Shown here: positions 53,201-61,942 of the stretch, piece by piece
Numbering within the stretch: position 1 is the first letter of the stretch
Layout of the letters: each line of letters begins with the position of its first letter
From: Climacteris rufus
Taxonomy: Eukaryota; Chordata; Aves; Passeriformes; Climacteridae
NCBI GenBank assembly: GCA_013398175.1
Contig: VZRZ01002089.1
Span: 612,358-676,357, forward strand
Length of the DNA stretch: 64,000 bases
Direction: 5' to 3'
Notes under the pieces: model-generated
Database searches by the model: none
Told to the model about the DNA's origin: nothing
The model's input: the letters and a program-made list of their open reading frames with translations, nothing else
Made by a program: the position numbers and the translations under genes

Positions 53201-56200
53201 TCTTTCATTGAGGACAAATATCCCTAACTATTCATGTTAACAGTTTGGAGGCTTCCTTTTGATTTAAAAAAATATTTAATGTAGCTTGTGTAGTTTCTGT
53301 AACTTTTCACATAAAGCTGAAATTTGAGAAATATATTGGCTGTATCTTTTATCTGTAGGGCTTCAACAGTCATTGCATTATCACAGAATAGTGTACAATA
53401 TCATTACTTACAGCTTATCACCTACCATCAGGATGGTATTCTGGTGTCTCCTTGTTTTTGTGATTTGAAAGCTTTTTATTCTCTCAGTAACCGTGACAGT
53501 CATTGTGAATTGTTGACTCATGAATCACAGACTAAAGCAGAGTTGCAGGTGGATAATTTTTCCTGACAGATTTTCTCTTAGACTATGGTTGTGCTATGAA
53601 GCATTCCAGAGCACTTGTTTACTTTGACTAGAGCTGTCCTGTGAGGGTGGTAATGTCTATCATTTAATTACATCTTAACTCTTGCAGACCTGTTTCACTG
53701 TTGCTTTAAGAGCATTTGGGACATCTTCACAAATACAAACTTGTTGATTGTTCAGTTGGTGACTTTAATGAAAAGGTGAAAATCTGTTCAATATCCATGT
53801 ATCTGTTCAGTGTAGAAGTGCAGGCAGTATCTTGGAGCTTTGCTTACTGTTTTACAACGTTCTTGCCTTCAGTACCTTCAATTTGTGTATTAGTGGTCAA
53901 GAATGTGGCTCCTTCTCAGACTTCAAGAGAAATTCCATTTCTTGTGGAGCAAGTACTAGACAGACAATCCTATTTCTGCATTGTGCTTGGGATGGTCAAT
54001 TTATGGGAGTTGCAGACTCTTACTGGGACTAAGGGAACAGAATAATGTATTCAGGAATTGCACTTATTCTCCAAGGTCTTTTACAGTACTAGCTTAGTGT
54101 CTACATTCAGCCTTATGTAATCATAGTGTCTTTGTATAGTGTCCTCAAGTGTTCTTGCTTTCATTTTTTTATTACTGCTAAGGATCTATTAGCATGTGAT
54201 TTGTTGTTAAACTTTTTTCATTGAGGAGTAAGCTTTATTTGACAACTGTTTTACTCAAAGCTAAATCAAACTCAAAGCTGTTAGTTTTTCAATTTAGTCA
54301 AAAGCAGCACATCCCAAGATTCCAGGGAATTGAGTATTGGCCGGCATGGGGTTCTTGAGTAATGTTGAATTAGTCTTAATTTTTTTCTACAAAAGCTAAC
54401 ATTTCCCACTTCTCCTTTTTTGTGGTTTCCTACACTTTCATCCAATACTCCCAGTAACAAGAGAGATGATGTATACTACATGGGTTTTAAAAAGAAATGT
54501 AGGGAAAACAAACTCCAGAGCACATAGCTGTGTTTGTTCAGTATGTGAACAAGACTATAGGATGTGAAACATGGAAGTGAACTCAACAATGGTAAATTTG
54601 GAGTATTGCATCTGTATTTTCATGGGGTTCACAGCAGTTGTGAACAAACTGGAGATGCCTAAAGTAATAGAAAAAAATCTGTGCCCTGTTTTGAGATCTG
54701 CATGAACAGATATCACCACTCATTCTTTCTAAGACTAAATTACTTTTGTCCTGGCTCTGGAGTGGTACAGAGGGGAATAGGGAGTTGCCATCAGTCCATA
54801 ATACCTCTACTCTGCTGCTGCTTCCTCTTCACACTTTGTTTCTGTTTCAGTATGAGTGGACTCCCTGGGCTGTATTTCCTGTCAGAAGCACCTGCTTCCA
54901 CATGTGGAATCTCTGTAGGCTACAGCTTCCTTCAGAAAATAGCCACTTGTTCTGATGTGGGGTTCTCCATGGGCTAAGTGTGGTTATCTGCTCCAGCATA
55001 GTCTTCTTAAGAGGCTGGTGAAGAAGTTCTGCTTCATTGCATGGAGCAGCGTCTCTTTGCTCAGCTTGGTGTCTGTCTACAGGGTGAATATTAACAGTTT
55101 TTGGAAATTACTTTTAAGGCTTTTTAAACAAGTACCAATTGATGGTAGATCATTCCTGCTCAGAGTAAATGAAGTCTGAAATTCCACTGTTATCTTACTA
55201 ACACTTTGGAATTATCCATAGATGAAAGACCTCAGCTTGACTGATCTGGGAGCAGGGTCAGGAGGCAAAGAGCTCTCTGAATAATTCAAATATGGATGAT
55301 GCAGGGGTTGAGGGAATGTTTAGGAACTTGCAGGGAGGTGCTAGGACAAATGGTGTAAGCAGAACATAAGAAATGTTAGAAAAAACTTATTAGCTTGTGA
55401 CTTATTCATGTGCTGTAGGAGTGGAAAAATACACGAATCAATTCATAATTCTGAATTATTTTTCAATTATTTGACCTGGCATATTGAACTGATAATAGCA
55501 AGCTGAATCACATTTGATTAGAAGTAGCATGCTTCAATTTTTTAGAAATGACTATACTGATGTTTTGGGTTTTTTTTTTTGCTAAGCCATGTCTCTTAAT
55601 CCCATGTGTTCAAATGTAAACTAAAGCTTTAAGTAAGCCAGTTGTTACTGTCTTCTGTCACACAGCTTTAGCTGTGCCATTACTTGCCTGAATGGAGGCT
55701 TTGTGTTAAGATGCTCAAGGAACTAATTTTGGATGTTGGTGTAAGTTGTATTAGTAGGTATTGCTTCAACCCATTATTTTTGTAATACTTTCAGTATTGC
55801 ATAAAACCATGATTCATTCTTTTGTTGGCAGTTAGTGGAATGCATATTCATTTGTACAACAGATTATGTATTAAAAGACCCAAGCAGACACTTGGAGGTG
55901 ATCAGTGATGTAAGTCAAGGCAGCAGCTCTGAAACCTGCTCTATAGCAGATGGTTGAGTGCTGCTGGGTGTGGGTTCTTTTGTAGCTGACGGGTGTCAGG
56001 AAAGGGAGGTGTCAGGAGGGGATGGTTCAAACTCCTGGCAGGGGAGCAGTTCAAACTGAATGTAGGGGAGGAGGTTACAGAGTTTGATGTATGGTTGCAT
56101 TGAGCTCCTGCTTTCAAAAGGACTGGGGACTAGGAAATAAGTTTGTCTTGCATTAGAAGTTAGACTTCTCTTAATACAGATCTAAAGTTCCTTTTTAAAA

Positions 56201-59200
56201 AATGACCTTCCTAAATTCCTCTTTTTGTCTGAAACCTAGGCTTTCTTTTCACCTGTTCTAGTACTAAAGCTTTTCAGCATCAGTGGATAAATAGTTCTGT
56301 TTAGAACTGTCCTCTCCTCTGAAGTTGAACATGTTCTCAAGTCCTTTAACTTCTCATTTATGCTGTGACACAAAGCAAAACTATTTTGTAAATTTTCATA
56401 GTGAAATGTGTCTAGCATATTTGAAGATACTCTAGTTGGTTTAAAGCTAGTAAATAGTAGTACCATACTGTCCCAATAAGATTTTGTATTTGTCTTTTGC
56501 TGTAGGTGACAAGTAAAAGGCAACAGTGAATATATCACTCCTGCTGTAATGGCTTTTTATTTTATCTTAGGCTTTGTGTGGTGGGCAGGTAAAAGGCAGT
56601 ACTTACTCTTTGCCTTCATCAGATGCAAAATGATACTTAACTAGAGTTCTGCATTTCATTTGTCAGGTTGATTCCACTTGATAAGGTGTAGATGGGCTGT
56701 GTAAGTTGCAAGTTCAACTAATAAGTCTGATTGTTGGTTTGTAGGCTAGAAATGAGATGTTTGGTCTGTAATCAGTTAAGTATAAGGAAAATCTCTAAAA
56801 GAGTACAAGGATCCCTTCTGTGAAAGCCCTAAGTCAGCTGATTCTTTGGAAATATGTAAGCATAGGTTGATATTAATTGTAAGTAATTTATAGTTCAGTA
56901 GTCTTAATATTGTGGACATATGAAATGAGCTTAAAGTAGAATGAAGATTTTTAATTTTTTGTATTAGCCTTTTCAATCTTGCATTTAATCAGACTGGAGT
57001 AGAGGGTAAAATGGAGAAAGAAGTGATATTTCAACCATTTATCTCTTTCTAAATGTTAGATGTCACTTCAGAAGACAGTCATATTCCAGAGGAGATATGA
57101 GTACCTGTCTAGTGGCCATAGTTGGCAGAAGGCAGTGAAGTAATGCAGGACTCAGACTCTTGGCCTCAGTTGGTTTTGAATATTTATTTTCCATACAGCT
57201 AATACCTAGGGGGAGTTAGCTGTGGAGAGGTCAAGTCTTAGTACATTTCATTATGTGGAAATGCAAAGCTTAGTACCTTGATATCGGTCTCTAAATCTAT
57301 ATCTAATAAGACCTACATAATTTGTTTTGTAAGTGATGTTCTAATATTGTGTTTGAGTTTATTGGAAGTTTATCTTCAGAATTTAATGAACAATGATAGC
57401 ATTGTAAATCTGAGTGTCTTTAATGAGCTGCTTTGCCATGTGCCAAGCTTTGGGGCTAATAAAATAATTTAAACTGTGAAACTCCTTCATTCATGTGGAA
57501 GACCATGCATTGTGTTTCTGCATGTAGAATTTGGAAATAACTGTCGAGGTCTCAGGTCTAGCAATCTGAAAACATTATTGTGTTGGGAAATTGTGTGCTT
57601 TTCTGATTGTATTCCATGAATAGGGTTTCTAGGAAAATACAGTGAAACTGTTGTAACTATAATTGAATGGGTTTGCTATCTGGGCTCACTAATGTGTGTT
57701 ATCCCCTAAACTCCCCAAAGAAAAGATTGTGAGGGAGAAAACCTGTCAGATGGATGGGGAATAGTTTCTTGAACTAGCTTACAACCCAGGAAAAATAGTA
57801 GGAGGTGCTCTGGTTGAGACAGCTTGGAGAATCAATTCCTGCCTCAAGTGCTCTATTTGGTAGGCATAATAAAAACACTCTCCTGTGTTTTAATTGAAAC
57901 CTGGCATTTGGGCTTGGTTGAGTTTTCATCACTTTCTCCCAGTGATTTGGTCAATGTGTGTTTCAGAACAGTGGTACAGAAGGGAGCTGTTACTCAGGAA
58001 AGGTGAAATGTTCCTTGTAAGATGTGTGTAGGTTGCTTCCTGTGGGAAAGTAAGCACACAGATGTGGTGGTCAGGGTACCAATCTCTAATTTAAAATGCA
58101 CGTATATAGTTGGGCTTTTCCACCTAATATAGTGAGTACAGGTTGTGCATTCTGTTAAATGCTGTGTTCATTTAATGTAGTGTTTTATCTCTTAGTGACA
58201 CTTTTGACTTGAGGGTACACTTGTCTGTTACACTAGAGCATGTGATGTACTTGACAAACTGTGTTTAACAGAGTAAAAGTTTTGTGAGCCTTTCTCTCAA
58301 GTATTTATTAAAAAGTTACTGTTTCAAGTATATTTAAGCTCTGAAGTGCTCCAAAATCATTAGTTTGTTATTGGAACCGAGGCAAGTATTCACTTCTTGC
58401 ATCAACTGCAAACACTCAGTGAAATTGTTTTAAATTTTTACTTGTAGATTGTGTGGGGAGTATTCTTCATCATCGTGGCACTGCTCTTCACTGTCTCTCT
58501 GTTCTTGTCAAAGTAAGTACAGTTCAGCATTTTCCTTTACCATTTAAAGTACAGCTTTTCTGCTCTAACTTGAAAATTGGGAGGGTTGCTTCAGGAGTCA
58601 GCCCTTTTCCTTTCTGTGTTACATTTCTCTCAATGGAGCTGCATTTTTTGTTACCACAGTATATATTAAAATGGAGCAAAATGTGCCAAAACAGATTGAA
58701 GGAAGAACATGGTTCAGGCTGAAAACAGTTCTGATTTAGCAAAGAAATTAAGCATCTATGTTCAGGAAGTTTAATTCAGATTGCAAAAATATTCTGACTG
58801 CTTGAATGAATATTAATGCATGTAGGTACTTTTGGCTGTGTAACAGGTGCTTAAATCCTTGCAGTAAATGACATACTTAATCCATTTTGATGTGCATTAC
58901 ATTGTAATGGTTTCATGGCATTGAAAGCAACATAGCCAGCTACAATCTGGTGGATTTCAGTGAGGACTGACACTAACCAGAAGTCTTGAATGTAGGCATT
59001 TTTAATCTTTCAGGCAGGGAAAATAAGCAAAAAATAGGGAAAAGCAAAAATGCTGAGGAGATGCGGAAATCTTTATATCTTTCACAGAACAAGTGCAGAG
59101 AGTGTGGTAAAGCAAAGCATGTGTCTGTATAGGTATTAGAAAGCTGTCAGTCTCTGGGCTTAGTTCAGCTTTTTTGTCTTTTGAGTTGCCCTTTTAAATT

Positions 59201-61942
59201 AAATTGAATACAGAGTTCTGAGAGAACCACAGCACTTTACCCCATTTTTCTAATTACTGCAGTTTGGACAAAGCCCTGCATTCAGCTGGCTTCGACTCAG
59301 GATTTATAATTTTAGGAACCAATCTGACCAATCCATTGAATATGCTGTTACCAGTTCTTCAAAGAGTAAGTAAGAAAGTGGAAATATACATACGTAAGAA
59401 TGAGCCTATGTTTTCTGGTAAACTTCTCCCCAAGTAATTAGTTAAAGCAACATTGTCTAAATGTGTGTTCAGTAAAAGCAAGGCAACTTCATGACTAATT
59501 TTTAGTTATTAGTTACTGATAGGAAAATCTTGGGTGGAGGGAAGTTAGTTTGGGGAAGAAAGGTGGCACTTGAAACTAATTTTGATGTGCTGAGAATATA
59601 GTGGCAATGGAGAATAACTTGTAGTTACTACACACAGAATAAAAACAACTTTGTCCCATGTTCTACATACATTCTAGCTCTTGGTGTACTGAATAGTTCA
59701 GCCCTTTTCAGGGAAGTAAATGCACTTTTTTTGCTTTTTAATATATTTATTGCATATTGAAAAATATACTACACTCTGTGCAGTTATGTATGTTATAGTA
59801 AGGCATAGTCTTTGAGGCAAACCCGACATAAGAACAAACATCTTAACTTCAGTAGAGTTGGAATGCAACAAGTCCTCCTACAAATTTGAGTTTGTCATGA
59901 GTAAACTGAGAAAAAGAAAAGCCTTAATATTGAACTAGTGTGTTATTCTCCTCCAGTTGAATTATTCCTATATTCTTGGTATAATGGGTCAGCACAATGT
60001 GTTGCTTCCCCATGGTTTTTAAAGTTATTGAACATCTAAACTTATAGTTTACTGAGAAAAGTAGTGTTCAGCAGCAGTATTATCTCAAGCTGTTAATGTA
60101 GAAAACTAGTGACAAATAGGATGTCCATGTAGTCCTAAAATTTTTGTTCCCACTGTGGACTTCTCATTCTGTGGGCATATTTAAAATTATTAGGTATTTC
60201 TTGGTTTAAAAATGTATAACACTTCAAAATTCAAATGTGTTAAATTAATAAAACTGCTCAGTGCTTTCCCAAGCTAATTGTCTAAGGTCTATTAGCAGCA
60301 AGCTGTGTTAGCTCTGTTTGGAGCCAGCTATGTAAAACTTTTAAATGGGACTCTAACTACCTCAGATAGATATAAGCTACAGAGGTAGAAACTACATATT
60401 TAACATTAAGTGGGAGAAGAGCTTGTTTTCTTGTCTTTTTAACTGCTTGTGTTTTTGTTTTAGGTTTTTCCACTTGATTATATTCTTATCACAACTATTG
60501 TTATGTACTTTATCTTCACTTCAATGGCAGGGATTCGAAATATGGGTATATGGTTCTTCTGGATAAGGGTAAATATAGCTTAAGAGTTTAATTTCTAATA
60601 CTCAGATATTTAACAAATACGTGCTGTTGAATATATTTAATATTTATGTACTGCTTCATAAGTATGGGATGTAGCCAGCAGCATTATCTGTATGACTAAT
60701 GAGTGTTCAAAGCCTATTGTACAGTTTGCACCACTTTTGGAAGGTGTTTCATTTTGCTAAGTTATCAAACCACAATTGATATTTTCATTTGAGCAATAGA
60801 GTCAGCTGACTCTTTCAAGTGTTTAATCAATGTCCTTTTGGCCTCTGACTTTTCTAAGTTAAAGCCATATGATTGATATACTTGAAGTATTAGTTTTATG
60901 GTCAAAATCTGTAATGTGGCATGGAGTCAGAAGTGCTTGACTTGCTGTCTCTGTGAGAAGCAAGTTCAGCTTCCTAAGAGAGGAAACCGTAGGGTGGTGA
61001 TATGGCTGTCTAAATATTATGCAAATAATATCCTACTGTGTTTGGAAAAGCAGCTTTGTATCCAATAGCATGACATTCATGCCTCTGATACTTGGTTAAA
61101 TGTTTCCCTGCTAATGTACCTATTTCCCCTTCAAAACTATCACCTTTTCACTCCAAAACTGTTAACAATGACTGTCAGTCTTTGCAATGAGTTGTGAGAT
61201 GAGCTGTTGGTTTTGGTGCTCATCTACCCCTCAGCTGTCAGCTTCTTTACCCTAACATGGTACTCAGGTTGAGCCCTGAGGAATTGCAGAGTGGAATGTT
61301 GTCTATAGGGTAACAAGGAGAGATGTTGTTCCCTGCAGTGTTAAATGGGCAAGATGCCACCATCTGGTGGGCAAATTTCCTCAGCCTGGGAATGCTCTGT
61401 CATAACTGCATTGTCTGGTTCTAGATCTGTTTGGGTGTATAGTGATAAATGACACTGCACCTTGACCAAAGGACACAATATTCTTTGACAAACCAAGGCA
61501 TGGTTTGTTACAGGTGATAGACAACTTAAATCTTGCTACTAACTGCTGGTGTATAAATGTTTGGGGCCATTAATTTGAACAGCACTTAATTTGGTTAAAT
61601 AGCTGTGCTTTGAAATTTAGGGAAATACACCTGAAAAGCTGCTTTGAATCACTGGAATTAAGTTGCCAGAGGATAATTTTAGCAACCTCCCACTTCTGGC
61701 AGTAGAATTAAAGCTGTTACTTGAATTAAAGAGGTTTCTAAATGCCTTCAGAGAGAGATTTCATTGTGTTAACATTTGTTTTCTGATTTTAGCTTTACAA
61801 AATCAGACGAGGAAAAACTCGACCTCAAGCACTCTTATTTCTCTGTATGATACTTCTGTTGATAGTTCTTCATACAAGTTACATGATTTACAGTCTTGCC
61901 CCACAGTATGTAATGTATGGAAGCCAGAAATACCTGGTACAG
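11171..61942 (+). CDS. LMBRD1: LMBRD1, lysosomal cobalamin exporter; 13 coding exons, 3' part beyond the window
   Basis: The joined exons encode 443 residues without a stop and match the vertebrate LMBRD1 protein throughout. Known role: a nine-pass membrane protein that works with ABCD4 to move cobalamin from the lysosome lumen to the cytosol; human loss causes cblF methylmalonic aciduria with homocystinuria. It is also reported as an AP-2 adaptor for the insulin receptor, and a shorter isoform binds a hepatitis delta antigen. Seen here: hydrophobic segments in exons 1-2, 2, 4, 5-6, 7, 10, 11, 12 and 13; a charged cytosolic loop in exons 8-9; sequons at N75, N85, N167 and N344; YERL at 229-232; WTKF at 291-294. 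Every position is three lower than I recall for human, fitting a shorter N-terminus. The family is about 540 residues, so about 100 C-terminal residues are missing only because the window ends. All introns are GT-AG. Confidence 0.97.
11231..11658 (+). other. LMBRD1: LMBRD1 intron 1 (428 nt)
   Basis: A short GT-AG intron whose 5' half is still CpG island. No other feature was seen. Confidence 0.9.
11659..11835 (+). CDS. LMBRD1: LMBRD1 exon 2, residues 21-79
   Basis: 177 nt, phase 0 at both ends, acceptor TATTTCAG and donor GTATGG. It completes transmembrane segment 1, then has the near-invariant basic loop RKYQSRRESE, and then transmembrane segment 2 (about residues 43-70). The NGT sequon at N75 corresponds to glycosylated human N78. 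Met71 matches the start of the shorter human isoform. The 59 codons equal the human exon length. Confidence 0.97.
13745..13835 (+). repeat. CR1 LINE tail fragment
   Basis: A short plus-strand CR1 3' end: GGCACAGGGCTGGGCATGG, then GGGTCCCTTCCAACTC. It is degraded and truncated. Confidence 0.6.
18200..18662 (+). repeat. CR1 LINE 3' fragment, about 460 bp
   Basis: Plus-strand CR1 text includes GGTCTGGAGCACCTCTCCTG, CAGGTTGCCCAGAGGAGTTG, CCCCATCCCTGGAAGTG and a tail GGTCCCTTTCAACCCAAACC. It lies about 280 bp upstream of exon 3. The 5' limit is approximate. Confidence 0.85.
18939..18999 (+). CDS. LMBRD1: LMBRD1 exon 3, residues 80-99 plus first base of codon 100
   Basis: 61 nt starting in phase 0 and ending in phase 1, acceptor TTGCTAG and donor GTAAGT. 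It encodes a luminal loop with the NVS sequon at N85 and the conserved QIEDTVLYGYY run. The first codon is GTC (Val), where mammals have Asp. Because 61 is not a multiple of three, skipping this exon alone would shift the frame; exons 3 and 4 together (159 nt) keep it. Confidence 0.96.
22740..23145 (-). repeat. CR1 LINE 3' fragment
   Basis: Reverse-strand CR1: AGAACCATAGAATATGCTGAGG at the tail, then GGAGTCCAACTCCTG, TTTTCCTAATATTCAACC and CTCCAGGCTGAACAGACC. It is inverted relative to the CR1 copy on the other side of exon 3. Confidence 0.85.
23487..23530 (+). repeat. CR1 tail remnant
   Basis: A short plus-strand CR1 terminus: GGTTGGATCTTGCAGG, then TTTTTTCCAACCTTAATGAT and TCTGTG. Confidence 0.6.
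24494..24802 (+). mobile_element. Solo LTR, ERV type (about 309 bp)
   Basis: Begins TGCCTCTCTGGG and ends ATGCAACACA (TG...CA). It has a polyadenylation signal AATAAA near 24730 and a purine-rich 5' part, and its GC content exceeds its surroundings. The flanks AACAG and AGCAG could be a mutated 5-bp target duplication. There is no internal retroviral sequence. The exact ends are uncertain. Confidence 0.55.
25775..25872 (+). CDS. LMBRD1: LMBRD1 exon 4, residues 100-132
   Basis: 98 nt, acceptor TGCCAG and donor GTAAGT. The two leading bases complete Thr100. It encodes transmembrane segment 3 (about residues 101-120, LYSIILFCVFLWIPFVYFYY) followed by an acidic cytosolic stretch, EEKEEDDGNTCS. 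This loop differs more from mammals than its surroundings, but the acidic character is kept. It ends in phase 0. Confidence 0.96.
25873..26837 (+). other. LMBRD1: LMBRD1 intron 4 (965 nt)
   Basis: A GT-AG intron with no repeat recognised. It ends in the tandem acceptor TAGCAG. Confidence 0.9.
26838..26905 (+). CDS. LMBRD1: LMBRD1 exon 5, residues 133-154 plus two bases of codon 155
   Basis: 68 nt, donor GTAAGT, ending in phase 2. It encodes QVKTALKYTLGF followed by a hydrophobic segment (transmembrane segment 4). The acceptor is a tandem TAGCAG, so splicing can begin at 26838 (keeping Gln133) or 26841 (dropping it). I chose 26838 because mammalian LMBRD1 has Gln at this place (TQIKTAL). Confidence 0.93.
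26906..31774 (+). other. LMBRD1: LMBRD1 intron 5 (4.9 kb)
   Basis: An AT-rich GT-AG intron. The only distinctive element is a doubled ATTGGTTTAGCAA motif at 28533-28566. No gene or clear transposon was seen. Confidence 0.85.
28533..28566. repeat. Doubled ATTGGTTTAGCAA motif
   Basis: Identical 13-mers at 28533-28545 and 28554-28566, with period 21. Each contains an inverted CCAAT core. The origin is unclear; it may be a remnant of an old LTR or a small local duplication. Confidence 0.8.
31775..31863 (+). CDS. LMBRD1: LMBRD1 exon 6, residues 155-184 plus first base of codon 185
   Basis: 89 nt, acceptor TTACAG and donor GTAAGT. It encodes the end of transmembrane segment 4 (GAFVPL) and a luminal loop carrying the NST sequon at N167 (human N170), then a charged run STEWERVKLLFEEFGSS. 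It ends in phase 1, and the last base begins the His185 codon that exon 7 completes. Confidence 0.96.
32080..32109. repeat. Perfect 15-bp tandem duplication
   Basis: ATCTATTGATATTGA is repeated twice without mismatch (32080-32094, 32095-32109). Confidence 0.95.
32850..33165 (-). repeat. CR1 LINE internal fragment (ORF2 region)
   Basis: Reverse-strand text resembles the CR1 ORF2 stretch between endonuclease and reverse transcriptase: AAGACTGAGGCAAAAGAAGC, CATTCAGTACCTCAGACTTT, CTTCTGCATTCAGCAACAGG and CCCTTCTTGTTTGCTTTGAC. It has no open frame of useful length. Limits are approximate. Confidence 0.65.
33540..34060 (-). repeat. Old CR1 LINE 3' fragment
   Basis: Reverse-strand CR1 text: GTTGCTCAGGGCTTTATC, TTCCAGGCTAAACAAACC, TGGCTCCCTCAGCTTCTCTG, TGTGCTCCAAC and ATACAGCCCAGGATGCCATT. 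It is considerably diverged. Confidence 0.75.
35795..35868 (+). CDS. LMBRD1: LMBRD1 exon 7, residues 185-209
   Basis: 74 nt, acceptor TTTGCAG and donor GTAAGT. It completes His185 and encodes GLTALSFSISSLTVIGMLAAITYT, which is transmembrane segment 5 and nearly identical to mammals. It ends in phase 0. Reading past the donor gives a spurious extended frame up to 35982. Confidence 0.96.
37377..37475 (+). repeat. CR1 LINE tail
   Basis: Plus-strand CR1 3' end: GGTTGGGCTTAATGGTCTTA, GAGGTCTTTTCCAACCTTAA, then TGATTATATGATTC. Confidence 0.85.
45880..46420 (+). repeat. CR1 LINE fragment, plus orientation
   Basis: Plus-strand CR1 text: AATGACCTGGGTGATGGGG (reverse-transcriptase region), then CTGGGAATACTGTGTCTAG and TTTGATCCCCTAG in the 3' part of ORF2. 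The 82-codon frame at 46069-46317 falls inside it and is a decayed remnant, not a gene. Confidence 0.8.
46434..47625 (-). mobile_element. CR1 LINE, 5'-truncated, about 1.2 kb with decayed reverse transcriptase
   Basis: The 3' end at 46434 shows the octamer tail (ACAGAATCATGGAATCAT on +). Going up the minus strand, broken frames encode recognisable CR1 ORF2: DIVYLDFSKAFNTILHSILL near 47500-47580, a QFAEDTKLGE motif where active copies have the FADD catalytic pair near 47310, then a 110-codon piece at 46720-47052 with LYLECCVQFWAPQF. Frames are interrupted, so it is inactive. It is 5' truncated, as is usual for CR1. Confidence 0.92.
47970..48070 (+). repeat. CR1 LINE tail
   Basis: Plus-strand CR1 3' end: CACTCAAGGACATGGTTTAG, TGATGGACTTGGCAGTG, then GCCTTTTTCAACCTAAACAG and TTCTCTG. 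Confidence 0.85.
49020..49145 (+). CDS. LMBRD1: LMBRD1 exon 8, residues 210-251
   Basis: 126 nt, phase 0 at both ends, acceptor TATTTTAG and donor GTAAGA. It begins AYGMSALPLNLIKG, the conserved segment entering the large cytosolic loop. YERL at 229-232 is a YxxPhi sorting motif that in the human protein (232-235) is reported to bind AP-2. An acidic NTEDIEEVEQH run follows. Skipping would remove 42 residues in frame. Confidence 0.96.
50948..51613 (-). mobile_element. Solo LTR, ERV type, minus strand (about 666 bp)
   Basis: Ends form an imperfect inverted repeat: both sides read inward TGTGTTG followed by TGACC (50948 and 51613). On the minus strand a U3-like part leads to an AATAAA signal (TTTATT on +, about 51142-51147) followed by a U5-like tail. 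GC content is well above the flanking intron. The flanks GATG and GGTG may be a 4-bp target duplication with one change. No gag, pol or env sequence is present. It is antisense to LMBRD1. Confidence 0.7.
51855..52105 (-). repeat. Old CR1 LINE fragment
   Basis: Reverse-strand CR1 text: TTCAACCCCTGCACAGAAG, GGTCAGGTTATTCAGATCAT and CTCTTGTTGCAGCTTGTAAC. It lies about 120 bp upstream of exon 9. Confidence 0.65.
52227..52379 (+). CDS. LMBRD1: LMBRD1 exon 9, residues 252-302
   Basis: 153 nt, phase 0 at both ends, donor GTAAAA. It encodes a highly charged loop, DGRPLSSRDRRTLQQLEERL then RTLRRRERHLE, likely helical, and SWWTKF, whose WTKF at 291-294 matches the second reported AP-2 motif of human (294-297). 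The acceptor region reads AAGCAG, so a start three bases earlier (adding Gln) is possible, but CAG is the stronger site and fits the mammalian alignment. Confidence 0.95.
52380..58447 (+). other. LMBRD1: LMBRD1 intron 9 (6.1 kb)
   Basis: An AT-rich GT-AG intron with donor GTAAAA. No repeat family or RNA gene is recognised. Open frames of up to 109 codons (53716-54045, plus) are chance. Confidence 0.85.
58448..58512 (+). CDS. LMBRD1: LMBRD1 exon 10, residues 303-323 plus two bases of codon 324
   Basis: 65 nt, acceptor CTTGTAG and donor GTAAGT. It encodes IVWGVFFIIVALLFTVSLFLS, a single complete hydrophobic helix (transmembrane segment 6) that leaves the large cytosolic loop. It ends in phase 2 within Asn324. 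Confidence 0.96.
58513..59262 (+). other. LMBRD1: LMBRD1 intron 10 (750 nt)
   Basis: A GT-AG intron with nothing else recognised. Confidence 0.9.
59263..59365 (+). CDS. LMBRD1: LMBRD1 exon 11, residues 324-358
   Basis: 103 nt, acceptor ACTGCAG and donor GTAAGT. It completes Asn324 and encodes LDKALHSAGFDSGFIILGTN then LTNPLNMLLPVLQR. It covers transmembrane segment 7 and carries an NLT sequon at N344 (human N347). The last residue is Arg where human has Thr. As I recall, the commonest human cblF frameshift lies in this part of the protein; the frame is intact here. Confidence 0.96.
59366..60463 (+). other. LMBRD1: LMBRD1 intron 11 (1.1 kb)
   Basis: An AT-rich GT-AG intron with nothing else recognised. 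Confidence 0.9.
60464..60568 (+). CDS. LMBRD1: LMBRD1 exon 12, residues 359-393
   Basis: 105 nt, phase 0 at both ends, acceptor TTTTAG and donor GTAAAT. It encodes VFPLDYILITTIVMYFIFTS (transmembrane segment 8) followed by MAGIRNMGIWFFWIR, which is almost unchanged from mammals. Confidence 0.96.
60569..61792 (+). other. LMBRD1: LMBRD1 intron 12 (1.2 kb)
   Basis: A GT-AG intron with nothing else recognised. An open frame starting in it at 61663 only reads into exon 13 in another frame. Confidence 0.9.
61793..61942 (+). CDS. LMBRD1: LMBRD1 exon 13, residues 394-443
   Basis: 150 nt, phase 0 at both ends, acceptor ATTTTAG and donor GTGAGA. It begins with a basic cytosolic loop, LYKIRRGKTRPQ, then transmembrane segment 9 (about 406-426) and the luminal SLAPQYVMYGSQKYLVQ. 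In human the next exon carries two more sequons. No matching exon was seen between 61943 and 64000. Confidence 0.95.
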